Assembly: GCA_003497445.1 (NCBI GenBank)
Contig: DNNX01000028.1
Location: 1 to 8,044 of the forward strand
DNA from: Acholeplasmataceae bacterium
Lineage (GTDB): Bacteria; Bacillota_I; Bacilli_A; Acholeplasmatales; Acholeplasmataceae
Length of the DNA stretch: 8,044 nt
Direction of reading: 5' to 3'
The notes under the pieces were generated by a model. That model made no database searches. It had not been told where the DNA came from and saw nothing but the letters and a program-made list of their open reading frames with translations. Within the stretch, counting starts at the first letter, position 1; each line of letters begins with the position of its first letter. Positions 1 through 5,367 of the stretch are shown here, piece by piece. Made by a program: the position numbers and the translations under genes.

Positions 1-342
1 TTTCACTAAATCTTTAGGATCATCTTCGATATCCATTTCATCAAATCTCGTGACATCAGTGATGACTTCATCTACAACTTCAAACCCTGCTTCTATCGCG
101 ATCAGTTCGACAGTATCTCTATCAATGATTTGATTCACAGATGTCATCATACCCATAAGCATCAGTTTTTTTATGATCACAGCACTGGATACATCCATGG
201 CTTTTGCAACATCCGATACATTCATACCATCTTTATAAGTAAGTATTTGTGGTCCAGATGGTTTCGATTTTTTTGCTGCATGCTGTGTTGGTTTATGATA
301 CGCATTTGATTTTTTATTTGTTGGTTTAATTTGTTTTGGCAT
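1..342 (-). CDS. infB: Translation initiation factor IF-2, N-terminal 114 residues (cut by window edge)
   Basis: IF-2 is the GTPase that places fMet-tRNA on the 30S subunit and promotes subunit joining. Only the N-terminus is here. Residues 1-30 are a Lys/Pro/Gln-rich linker. Residues about 32-85 form the IF2_N domain, with the recognisable run VIIKKLMLMG (56-65) followed by SVNQIID and ELIAIEAGFEV. The acidic stretch ending EDDPKDLVK (106-114) is what normally precedes the G domain, so the GTP-binding part lies just outside the window. The pre-G-domain region is very short compared with Bacillus or E. coli IF-2, as in reduced Mollicutes-type proteins. The ATG at 340-342 has AGGAAG as ribosome binding site about 8 nt upstream. 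It lies 20 bp after ylxQ, the last gene seen of the rimP-nusA operon. Identification from motif and synteny is secure. Confidence 0.93.
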   Translation of the reverse strand, partial: MPKQIKPTNKKSNAYHKPTQHAAKKSKPSGPQILTYKDGMNVSDVAKAMDVSSAVIIKKLMLMGMMTSVNQIIDRDTVELIAIEAGFEVVDEVITDVTRFDEMDIEDDPKDLVK

Positions 343-362
343 ATGTTCACTTCCTTTTTTTA

Positions 363-635
363 TTAGATGATGTTTTTAAATCCCTCATCCAATATTGCAA
401 TGACTTTGATGTTGGTCTTACCAATGGATTGCGATAATTGTATTGAGGTTAATGATTCCATCACGTCTATGCCATAATAAGACGCTTTGTGTCTAATTTT
501 TTTTTTCGTATTTTCTGATGCGTCACTTGCAAGTACAATCAATACTGCTTTTTTTTGACGCATTTTTTCTATTGATAATTCAGTTCCTACAGCAATCTTT
601 CTTGCTTTATAAGCGAGTCCTAAGTTATGCATCAT
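363..635 (-). CDS. ylxQ: YlxQ, L7Ae/L30e-family RNA-binding protein
   Basis: A 90-residue protein of the L7Ae/L30e/Gadd45 fold, a family that binds kink-turn RNA; YlxQ itself has no settled cellular role. The N-terminus NLGLAYKARKIAVG (4-17) matches the YlxQ pattern of 'LGLAxRArK...G'. The centre VLIVLASDASENTKKKI (31-47) is the family signature with the conserved Asp-Ala-Ser-x-Asn-Thr. Two adjacent ATG codons (635 and 632) are possible starts; both give an overlap with the end of ylxR (11 or 8 bp), so translation is probably coupled. A weak AGAGG sits 9 nt before the first ATG. Position between ylxR and infB is the classic Bacillota order and supports the call. Confidence 0.88.
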   Translation of the reverse strand: MMHNLGLAYKARKIAVGTELSIEKMRQKKAVLIVLASDASENTKKKIRHKASYYGIDVMESLTSIQLSQSIGKTNIKVIAILDEGFKNII

Positions 636-885
636 GACACATTGCCTCTAAAGTTTCGTACAATGATGCATGGACATCTGTTTCAAAGTGTTTGCTTAAT
701 AATTTCTTTTGCTTGGCTTTCTTAATGACTTTTATATCATTTTTAATGTATGCACCACGGCCATTCATTTTACCTGTGGAATCAAAAATAACACCTTGAT
801 CTTTTGTTTTAACAATCCGTAATAACTGGTTTTTAGGGAGTTTCTCTCTCGTGATTAAACACGTTCTAAGTGGTGTATGTTTCAT
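625..885 (-). CDS. ylxR: YlxR/RnpM (DUF448), RNase P modulator-type RNA-binding protein
   Basis: An 86-residue basic protein of the YlxR family. In Bacillus subtilis the homologue was renamed RnpM because it binds the RNase P RNA and lowers RNase P activity in vitro; that role is carried over here by family only. The N-terminal TPLRTCLITREKLPK (4-18) and the hallmark NGRGAYI (41-47) are visible, followed by a Lys-rich helix (KKAKQKKLLSKHF). Length is normal for the family. A near-perfect ribosome binding site TAAGGAGGTG overlaps the nusA stop codon, giving an 11-bp gap. The 3' end overlaps ylxQ. Co-transcribed with rimP-nusA. Confidence 0.92.
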   Translation of the reverse strand: MKHTPLRTCLITREKLPKNQLLRIVKTKDQGVIFDSTGKMNGRGAYIKNDIKVIKKAKQKKLLSKHFETDVHASLYETLEAMCHDA

Positions 886-896
886 GAAACACCTCC

Positions 897-1967
897 TTAA
901 TATAAAATACCTTCCATAGCAGCATTTTGTTCTGATTTGATATCAATGGACCATCCACATGCTTGAACAGCAAGTTTCACATTTTGACCTAATTTACCGA
1001 TGGCAAGTGATAATTGATCGTCTGGTACAATGGCTAATGCTGTTTTATCTTTAGGGTTAATATTCGTTACTGCAACAACTTCAGATGGTTGTAATGCATT
1101 TGCAATGAGTTCATGTTCATTATCTGACCATCTAAATAAATCAATTTTTTCATCACTTAAAGCACGTACGATTTCTTTAATTCTTGCACCACCTTCGCCA
1201 ACACATGCACCGATTGGATCGACTTTTAGATCATTAGATTTAAGTCCAATTTTTGCACGATCTCCTGGTTCTCTACTGATACCCATAATCTCTATGATAC
1301 CTTCTTTGATTTCAGGAATTAAGTTTTCAAGTAACTTAATGATCAAATTGCTGTGCGTTCTAGAAACAAATACTTTCGGCCATTTACCTTTCATTTCTAC
1401 TTCAGAAACATATACCTTGACATAATCTCCAGCATGGAAATTATCTTTTGGCAATGTTTCTTTTTTTGGAAGCAATGTGGTTAAGTCCCTGCCGATATCT
1501 AATCTATAAAAGTCATCTTTAACATCAATGACTCGACATGACAAGACATTGCCTTCCATCGCTTTAAAGAAGTTGAATAAGTTTTCTTTTTGCATTGTAA
1601 TGAGAGCTTCATTGAGTCTGCTCTTAAAATCACGAACGGCAAAATGACCAAAATCTTGAGGTGATACTTTTGTTTCTATGATGTCGCCAACTTTCGCAGT
1701 CTTTTTAATTGCTTTGGCTTCATCTAATAATAATTGCGTGAAATTCTTTTCGTTGTCTAATGAATACTCTTCAACTACAAGCTGTTGTGTATATAAAAGA
1801 AGTTCATTTTTTTCTTCTTTTAATTCGACTCGACAAGAACGCACATCAAATGCTTTTTTACATCCAGCAATCAACCCTTGAACAAATGCTTCTTTGACTT
1901 GTTCTACTGTTAATGCTTTTTCTTCAGCAACTAAATCAATGTTTTTAAAAAATTCTTTACTAATCAT
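897..1967 (-). CDS. nusA: Transcription termination/antitermination factor NusA
   Basis: NusA binds RNA polymerase and nascent RNA, modulating pausing, intrinsic termination and antitermination. At 356 residues it is the short Gram-positive form without the C-terminal acidic repeats of E. coli. Domain order: N-terminal RNAP-binding domain (about 1-125, starting MISKEFFKNIDLVAEEK), S1 domain (about 137-205, GNVLSCRVIDV to KVFVSRT), KH1 (about 210-285, with GACVGEGGARIKEI at 253-266), KH2 (about 290-345, with SLAIGKLGQNVKLA at 320-333). The ATG at 1965-1967 has AGGAG 6-7 nt upstream that overlaps the rimP stop codon (TAG). Gene order rimP-nusA-ylxR is conserved in Bacillota. Plus-strand open frames inside this gene are antisense shadows. 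Confidence 0.97.
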   Translation of the reverse strand: MISKEFFKNIDLVAEEKALTVEQVKEAFVQGLIAGCKKAFDVRSCRVELKEEKNELLLYTQQLVVEEYSLDNEKNFTQLLLDEAKAIKKTAKVGDIIETKVSPQDFGHFAVRDFKSRLNEALITMQKENLFNFFKAMEGNVLSCRVIDVKDDFYRLDIGRDLTTLLPKKETLPKDNFHAGDYVKVYVSEVEMKGKWPKVFVSRTHSNLIIKLLENLIPEIKEGIIEIMGISREPGDRAKIGLKSNDLKVDPIGACVGEGGARIKEIVRALSDEKIDLFRWSDNEHELIANALQPSEVVAVTNINPKDKTALAIVPDDQLSLAIGKLGQNVKLAVQACGWSIDIKSEQNAAMEGILY

Positions 1968-1976
1968 ATTTTTCTC

Positions 1977-2417
1977 CTAAAATTTTACTGCTCTTCTTGC
2001 AGTAGATATCGTTTTTATTGGAATGACTTTTTTTAATTTTTTTGTTTTTTCTAAATATTCAATCGTAATCATATCTTCTTGACGTTCGATCAGTGTCGCA
2101 TAACCTTTAAAATAGTCAGAGACTAAATATATGTATTTTCCAATTGCTTTGTCATAATCTTTATAATCTTTTAATGGTCTTTCAACTCCAACAGAGGATA
2201 CTTCAATCACAAAATGATCTGGAATCCAAGTATCATCTAAGTTTAAAATATCATGATGGAAATGTTCAAGTGCTTCTGTATTAATTGGTCCATCGTCACT
2301 GTCTACAAGAATCTCTAGTCCTTGTTGTCCAAATATCGTTGTTTGATGAACATCGTACAACTCAAATGGATGATGTTTTACAATTTCCATTAATTTGTAT
2401 TTTAATTTTTCAACCAT
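1977..2417 (-). CDS. rimP: Ribosome maturation factor RimP
   Basis: RimP assists 30S subunit maturation. The 146-residue protein has the N-terminal alpha/beta domain with GLEILVDSDDGPIN (33-46), then the family signature FVIEVSSVGVERPL (69-82), and a C-terminal SH3-like barrel (about 88-146) ending in basic residues. The signature usually reads VSSPG; here the Pro is Val (residue 76). The start is the ATG at 2415-2417, preceded by GAGAGGG 4 nt upstream. It is the first gene of the operon, 9 bp ahead of nusA, and its leader contains two overlapping hairpins. Length and context leave little doubt. Confidence 0.94.
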   Translation of the reverse strand: MVEKLKYKLMEIVKHHPFELYDVHQTTIFGQQGLEILVDSDDGPINTEALEHFHHDILNLDDTWIPDHFVIEVSSVGVERPLKDYKDYDKAIGKYIYLVSDYFKGYATLIERQEDMITIEYLEKTKKLKKVIPIKTISTARRAVKF

Positions 2418-2425
2418 GAATCCCT

Positions 2426-2458
2426 CTCAATAAAATTGAGTGGAACAATGTCCCACTC
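2426..2458 (-). promoter_or_regulatory. rimP operon leader: two overlapping hairpins, one touching the ribosome binding site
   Basis: Read on the minus strand, 2458-2438 forms a nine-pair stem (GAGTGGGAC / GTTCCACTC, one G-U) with a three-base ATT loop. The next segment, 2440-2426, is a perfect six-pair stem CTCAAT-TTT-ATTGAG. The two share the CTC at 2440-2438, so full forms exclude each other. The second stem ends in GAG, the first three bases of the ribosome binding site GAGAGGG (2428-2422). The stems are seen directly; a regulatory switch is inference. The tail after the first stem (AATTTTATT) is only weakly U-rich, so a classical terminator is unlikely. Confidence 0.5.
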
Positions 2459-2471
2459 ATGAAGTAATTTA

Positions 2472-2500
2472 ATTATATCACAAACACTTTATGAAGGCAA
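2472..2500 (-). promoter_or_regulatory. Sigma-A promoter of the rimP-nusA-infB operon
   Basis: On the minus strand TTGCCT (2500-2495) and TATAAT (2477-2472) are separated by exactly 17 bp, and TGA directly before TATAAT makes a perfect extended -10. The predicted start near 2465 leaves a leader of about 48 nt before the rimP ATG. No competing promoter of similar quality was seen on this strand in the gap. Confidence 0.8.
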
Positions 2501-2525
2501 TCTAAAGTCATACATTTAACATTTA

Positions 2526-2540
2526 TGCAAATGATTTGCA
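2526..2540. promoter_or_regulatory. Probable Zur/Fur-family operator 1
   Basis: TGCAAATGATTTGCA is a perfect 7-1-7 inverted repeat, the same architecture as Fur (TGATAATNATTATCA) and PerR boxes but with different bases. Its right half (TTTGCA, 2535-2540) is the -35 element of the znuA promoter, so binding should block RNA polymerase. The downstream operon encodes a Fur-family protein, which is the likely ligand. Site is seen; binding is inferred. Confidence 0.75.
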
Positions 2541-2563
2541 AGTAAACAAATCTATGTTATAAT
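2535..2563 (+). promoter_or_regulatory. Promoter of the znuA-znuC-znuB-zur operon
   Basis: TTTGCA (2535-2540) and TATAAT (2558-2563) are 17 bp apart, and TGT before TATAAT gives an extended -10 that compensates for the modest -35. The predicted start near 2570 lies inside operator 2. The leader to the znuA start is about 45 nt. Confidence 0.75.
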
Positions 2564-2567
2564 TTAG

Positions 2568-2584
2568 TTGCAAATGATTTGCAA
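2568..2584. promoter_or_regulatory. Probable Zur/Fur-family operator 2
   Basis: TTGCAAATGATTTGCAA is a perfect 8-1-8 inverted repeat containing the same 15-bp core as operator 1. The two centres (2533 and 2576) are 43 bp apart, close to four helical turns, so both sites face the same side of the DNA. This copy covers the predicted transcription start of znuA. A TTG here begins an in-frame extension of znuA, but that would make the operator coding; it is not the start. Confidence 0.75.
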
Positions 2585-2602
2585 TAAAAAGTATACAATG
2601 TT

Positions 2603-2608
2603 AAGAGG
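2603..2608 (+). promoter_or_regulatory. Ribosome binding site that fixes the znuA start
   Basis: AAGAGG lies 4 nt before the ATG at 2613 and 7 nt before the ATG at 2616. It places the start there rather than at the in-frame TTG at 2568, and the resulting N-terminus is a proper signal peptide. Confidence 0.7.
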
Positions 2609-2612
2609 TACT

Positions 2613-3578
2613 ATGATGAAAAAATATATAGTTTTAATCATGATTATTATATCGGCTATGTTTTTGGCAAACTGTCAAAATAGCGATAGGGATGTCTATC
2701 AAATTGTCACAACCTTATTTCCTCAATATGATATTGCCAAAGCAATTGTAGAAGATGAAATGACGGTGAAAAATGTTTTGCCTTTTGGTACAGATCCTCA
2801 TAGTTTTGAAATCACATCTAAAGATCGTCAATATATCGAATCCTCTGAGTTATTCATCTATACATCTGACGCATTAGAAAATTGGGTACGTGATATTTCT
2901 CTATCAAGAATGCTTGTGCTAAATTTAGAACTCGAGCTTGACTTTGAACATGATGATCATGCCAACGAAGAACACGATGATCATGCCCACGAAGAACACG
3001 ATGAAGACCATGACATACATTTTTGGACAGACCCAGATACGATGAAAGATATGGTATATGTTATATTAGCACATCTCATTGAAATCAAACCATCATCTGC
3101 TGACGTCTTTACTGAAAATGCAAATCATTATATCGAAACGCTCGAATCCTATGCGAATGATCTAGAAAACTTTTTAACATTATACCGTAATGATAATCTC
3201 ACATTGTATATCGCAGGACATAATGCGATGGCTGAATTTGGGGAATATTTTGGACTGGACATCGTTTCATTATTTCCTGATTTTATTCCTGATGCTGAAT
3301 TATCTTCTCTTGAACTATCCCGTTTTATGGATGCATTAGTATCAAACAACATTCGTGCATTTTTTATTGAACCGGTCTTTGATCAAGAACCTCTTGCAGC
3401 CATCACGATACAATCGGCGCTTTTAGAACAAAACCAAACAGTATTCTACTATGAACTACATCAATTTCATAATATTAGTCAAGAAGACTTTGAAAATAAT
3501 GTGACATTGTTTGATATTTTTGAAAATAATATCCATCATATCAAACTAGTCATCGAGGAAAATTATGGTACACGTTAA
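2613..3578 (+). CDS. znuA: Zinc ABC transporter substrate-binding lipoprotein (ZnuA/AdcA type)
   Basis: Cluster A-I metal-binding lipoprotein that captures Zn(II) outside the membrane and delivers it to ZnuB. Numbered from the ATG at 2613 (321 residues; 2616 is equally possible): MMKK, a hydrophobic stretch (5-18) and Cys21 form a lipoprotein signal, although the lipobox LANC has Asn before Cys. Metal ligands expected for the family are H63 (in GTDPH), H136 (in DIHFWTDP) and H203 (in GHNAMAEF); E281 (YYEL) lies where the family usually has Asp. A His/Asp/Glu-rich loop (113-136, EHDDHA-type repeats) just before H136 is typical of zinc, not manganese, members. EPVFDQE (253-259) matches the family's EPQF segment. 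It overlaps znuC by 14 bp. Plausible alternative: a manganese binder, but the loop and the operators favour zinc. Confidence 0.93.
   Translation: MMKKYIVLIMIIISAMFLANCQNSDRDVYQIVTTLFPQYDIAKAIVEDEMTVKNVLPFGTDPHSFEITSKDRQYIESSELFIYTSDALENWVRDISLSRMLVLNLELELDFEHDDHANEEHDDHAHEEHDEDHDIHFWTDPDTMKDMVYVILAHLIEIKPSSADVFTENANHYIETLESYANDLENFLTLYRNDNLTLYIAGHNAMAEFGEYFGLDIVSLFPDFIPDAELSSLELSRFMDALVSNNIRAFFIEPVFDQEPLAAITIQSALLEQNQTVFYYELHQFHNISQEDFENNVTLFDIFENNIHHIKLVIEENYGTR
2946..3011 (+). repeat. 24-bp in-frame tandem repeat encoding the His-rich loop of ZnuA
   Basis: Two 24-bp units (2946-2969 and 2970-2993) differ at only two bases and encode EHDDHANE and EHDDHAHE; a diverged partial third unit (2994-3011) encodes EHDEDH. 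One of the differences turns Asn into an additional His. The near identity points to recent duplication or slippage that extended the metal-binding loop in steps of eight residues. Confidence 0.85.
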
Positions 3579-4206
3579 TCAAATACACATGACTTTTGGT
3601 CAATATGAAGCTCTCAAAGATATCACTTTTACAATTAATAAAGGTGATTTTCTGCATGTTGTTGGACCGAATGGCAGCGGTAAATCCACACTGGTCAAAC
3701 TCATAGTTAATTTATTAGCACCTACAAGTGGATCTATTCGCATAGATACCTCTCACATTGGGTACTTACCCCAAGCATTACATGTTTCTGATCATGTGCC
3801 AATGAGTGTTGAGGAAGTCTTAAAAAATATTTCAAAAAGTGATGCTGATATCGATGGTTGGTTAGAAATGATGCAAATGACACCCTATAAAAAATCAGCA
3901 ATGAAACATTTATCAGGCGGACAAAAACAACGCATTTTTCTTATTCGTGCACTCCTATTAAATCCTGAAGTTCTTATCTTAGATGAGCCTACAAGTGCAC
4001 TCGATCCATCATTCAGAGAATCTTTTTTACAACTGCTTCACCACCTTCAAAAAACACATGAAATGACCATCATTCACGTTACTCATGATCTTACAGATAT
4101 TGTAAAAAAAGACTGTAAAGTCTTATATATTGACCAAAATATGAAATTTTTTGGAGAGTTTGATGCTTTTGAAAATTTCTCTCATAAAGGTCATCATCAT
4201 GCTTGA
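3565..4206 (+). CDS. znuC: Zinc ABC transporter ATP-binding protein
   Basis: Cytoplasmic ATPase that drives zinc import through ZnuB. All ABC motifs are present in 213 residues: Walker A GPNGSGKST (34-42), Q-loop YLPQ (67-70), signature LSGGQ (116-120), Walker B LILDEP (137-142), D-loop SALD (144-147) and switch His174 in VTHD. It is shorter than E. coli ZnuC (about 250), missing C-terminal extension only. It ends with a small His cluster (HKGHHHA). The ATG at 3565 has GAGG about 6 nt upstream inside znuA, and the genes overlap by 14 bp. The stop is TGA, overlapping znuB by 8 bp, which suggests coupled translation. Confidence 0.95.
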   Translation: MVHVNQIHMTFGQYEALKDITFTINKGDFLHVVGPNGSGKSTLVKLIVNLLAPTSGSIRIDTSHIGYLPQALHVSDHVPMSVEEVLKNISKSDADIDGWLEMMQMTPYKKSAMKHLSGGQKQRIFLIRALLLNPEVLILDEPTSALDPSFRESFLQLLHHLQKTHEMTIIHVTHDLTDIVKKDCKVLYIDQNMKFFGEFDAFENFSHKGHHHA

Positions 4207-5008
4207 TTTTTTTACATATACATTTCTTCAAAATGCCTTAATCATTGGTATTATTTTATCTATTTCGGCAGCGCTTTTAAGTCCTTTTTTAGTACTTAAT
4301 CAACAAGGGATGATTGCGCACGGTTTATCTCATGTGAGTTTCACTGGTTTTGTTATTGGATTATTATTTTTTGATCAACCCTTATGGTTAGCAATTCCTT
4401 TTGTGGTGGTTTCGAGCATACTCATCCAATATTTATCTACAAGAATCAAACTTCAAGGGGATGTTTCTATCGGCATTGTAAGCTCTGTAGCATTTGCCAT
4501 TGGATTAATATTAGTAAAAACGAGTGCCAATTTCAATGTATCTATTGAATCTCTACTTGTGGGAAATATTTTCACATTAAGACAAGGTGATATCATTCTA
4601 AGTTTCATCATCCTTTTATTGATTGGCATCTTTGTTAAAGTGATATATCAAAAGCTTTTTTTGATGACATATGATGAAAATTATGCGTTATTTTTAAAAG
4701 TAAATGTTCCGTTGATAAGGTATCTTCTTGCAGTTTTAACATCATTATTTATTGTCATAGGTGTGCGCTCTATCGGTGTTTTACTTATTACATCTCTCAT
4801 TATTTTTCCAGCCGCGATCGCCTCTAAAATATCCAATACTTTCAAATACACACTTCTTTTAGGTGTCATCATTGCGACTTTATCAGCCATCATTGGCATC
4901 GTTATTTCACATCCACTCAATATTCCCGCAAGTGCTTCTATCATTTTAATTTACACAATCTTTTTTACACTAAGTTTTGCTTTTAAACGGGGAGGTATTC
5001 AAACATGA
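4199..5008 (+). CDS. znuB: Zinc ABC transporter permease
   Basis: Membrane channel of the zinc importer, ABC-3 family. The 269-residue protein has about seven to eight hydrophobic helices (roughly 12-33, 48-58, 62-79, 91-107, 131-150, 175-205, 215-236, 245-263). Family landmarks are AHGLSHVSFTG (40-50), the loop TYDENYALFLKVNV (157-170) that contacts the ATPase, and SIGVLLITSLIIFPAA (191-206). The start is the ATG at 4199 with AAAGG 8 nt upstream; an upstream in-frame ATG at 4151 would add 16 residues encoded inside znuC and lacks support. It ends in TGA within the ATGA that also starts zur. Confidence 0.94.
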   Translation: MLDFFTYTFLQNALIIGIILSISAALLSPFLVLNQQGMIAHGLSHVSFTGFVIGLLFFDQPLWLAIPFVVVSSILIQYLSTRIKLQGDVSIGIVSSVAFAIGLILVKTSANFNVSIESLLVGNIFTLRQGDIILSFIILLLIGIFVKVIYQKLFLMTYDENYALFLKVNVPLIRYLLAVLTSLFIVIGVRSIGVLLITSLIIFPAAIASKISNTFKYTLLLGVIIATLSAIIGIVISHPLNIPASASIILIYTIFFTLSFAFKRGGIQT

Positions 5009-5367
5009 GAATGACATCACAAAGAAAAAAAATACTAGAGATCTTGCATCAACATGATTTACCAATGACATGTGATGATATCCATATCATGATTCAAGAT
5101 GATAAATTGAATTTATCTACGGTGTACAGATCTCTTGAAAAATTTTATGAAGATCACCAGGTATTTAAAACGATTATCAATCAAAAACAGTATTATTATA
5201 CTGGTCATCATCATCACTTCTTAGTATGCAATGGTTGCGAAAAAATGATACCCGTTGGTTGTCATATCGAAGGTAAAGAAAAAGCCATCGGGCAACCCTA
5301 TGGCTTTCAAGTAACACATCACGATATGACATTATATGGGTATTGTGAACATTGTCAAACGTATTAA
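5005..5367 (+). CDS. zur: Fur-family transcriptional regulator, probable zinc regulator Zur
   Basis: A 120-residue Fur-family repressor. The N-terminal winged helix carries the recognition helix NLSTVYRSLEKF (36-47). The C-terminal dimerisation domain has a His cluster (HHHH, 68-71) and the two CxxC pairs of the structural zinc site (C75/C78, C114/C117), with C86 and HHD (105-107) as further possible ligands. It is shorter than usual (135-150) because the N-terminal arm before TSQR is almost absent. It starts at an ATGA overlap with znuB, behind GGAGG 9 nt upstream. Being last in a zinc uptake operon headed by two Fur-type operators points to Zur; Fur or PerR cannot be excluded from sequence alone. 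Its last 4 bp overlap the stop of the convergent reductase gene. Confidence 0.9.
   Translation: MRMTSQRKKILEILHQHDLPMTCDDIHIMIQDDKLNLSTVYRSLEKFYEDHQVFKTIINQKQYYYTGHHHHFLVCNGCEKMIPVGCHIEGKEKAIGQPYGFQVTHHDMTLYGYCEHCQTY
5275..5307 (-). terminator. Intrinsic terminator of the reductase operon, inside zur
   Basis: On the minus strand, 5307-5281 forms a hairpin: AAAGCCAT pairs with ATGGCTTT (8 pairs), then a mismatch, GGG-CCC (3 pairs) and a three-base loop. It is followed by CTTTTTCTTT counting the last stem Ts. It lies 57 bp past the reductase stop codon, within the zur coding sequence on the other strand. On the plus strand the stem is followed by CTTTCAAG, which is not a terminator tail. Confidence 0.72.

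Noticed and set aside
1030..1425. 131-codon plus-strand open frame inside nusA
   Set aside because: Antisense to a clear NusA with all domains; the translation is low-complexity Ser/Leu-rich, with no ribosome binding site or family resemblance. The shorter frame at 1678-1881 is rejected on the same grounds.
2568..2612. N-terminal extension of znuA from a TTG codon
   Set aside because: It would start in operator 2 at the predicted transcription start, has no ribosome binding site, and would put 15 polar residues before the lipoprotein signal.
3149..3352. Minus-strand open frame inside znuA
   Set aside because: Shadow of a well-supported gene; no start signal and no recognisable protein. The same applies to 4681-4944 (in znuB) and 5177-5371 (in zur).
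4151..4198. Upstream ATG for znuB
   Set aside because: Lies deep in znuC without a ribosome binding site; the ATG at 4199 has AAAGG and the usual overlap with the znuC stop.
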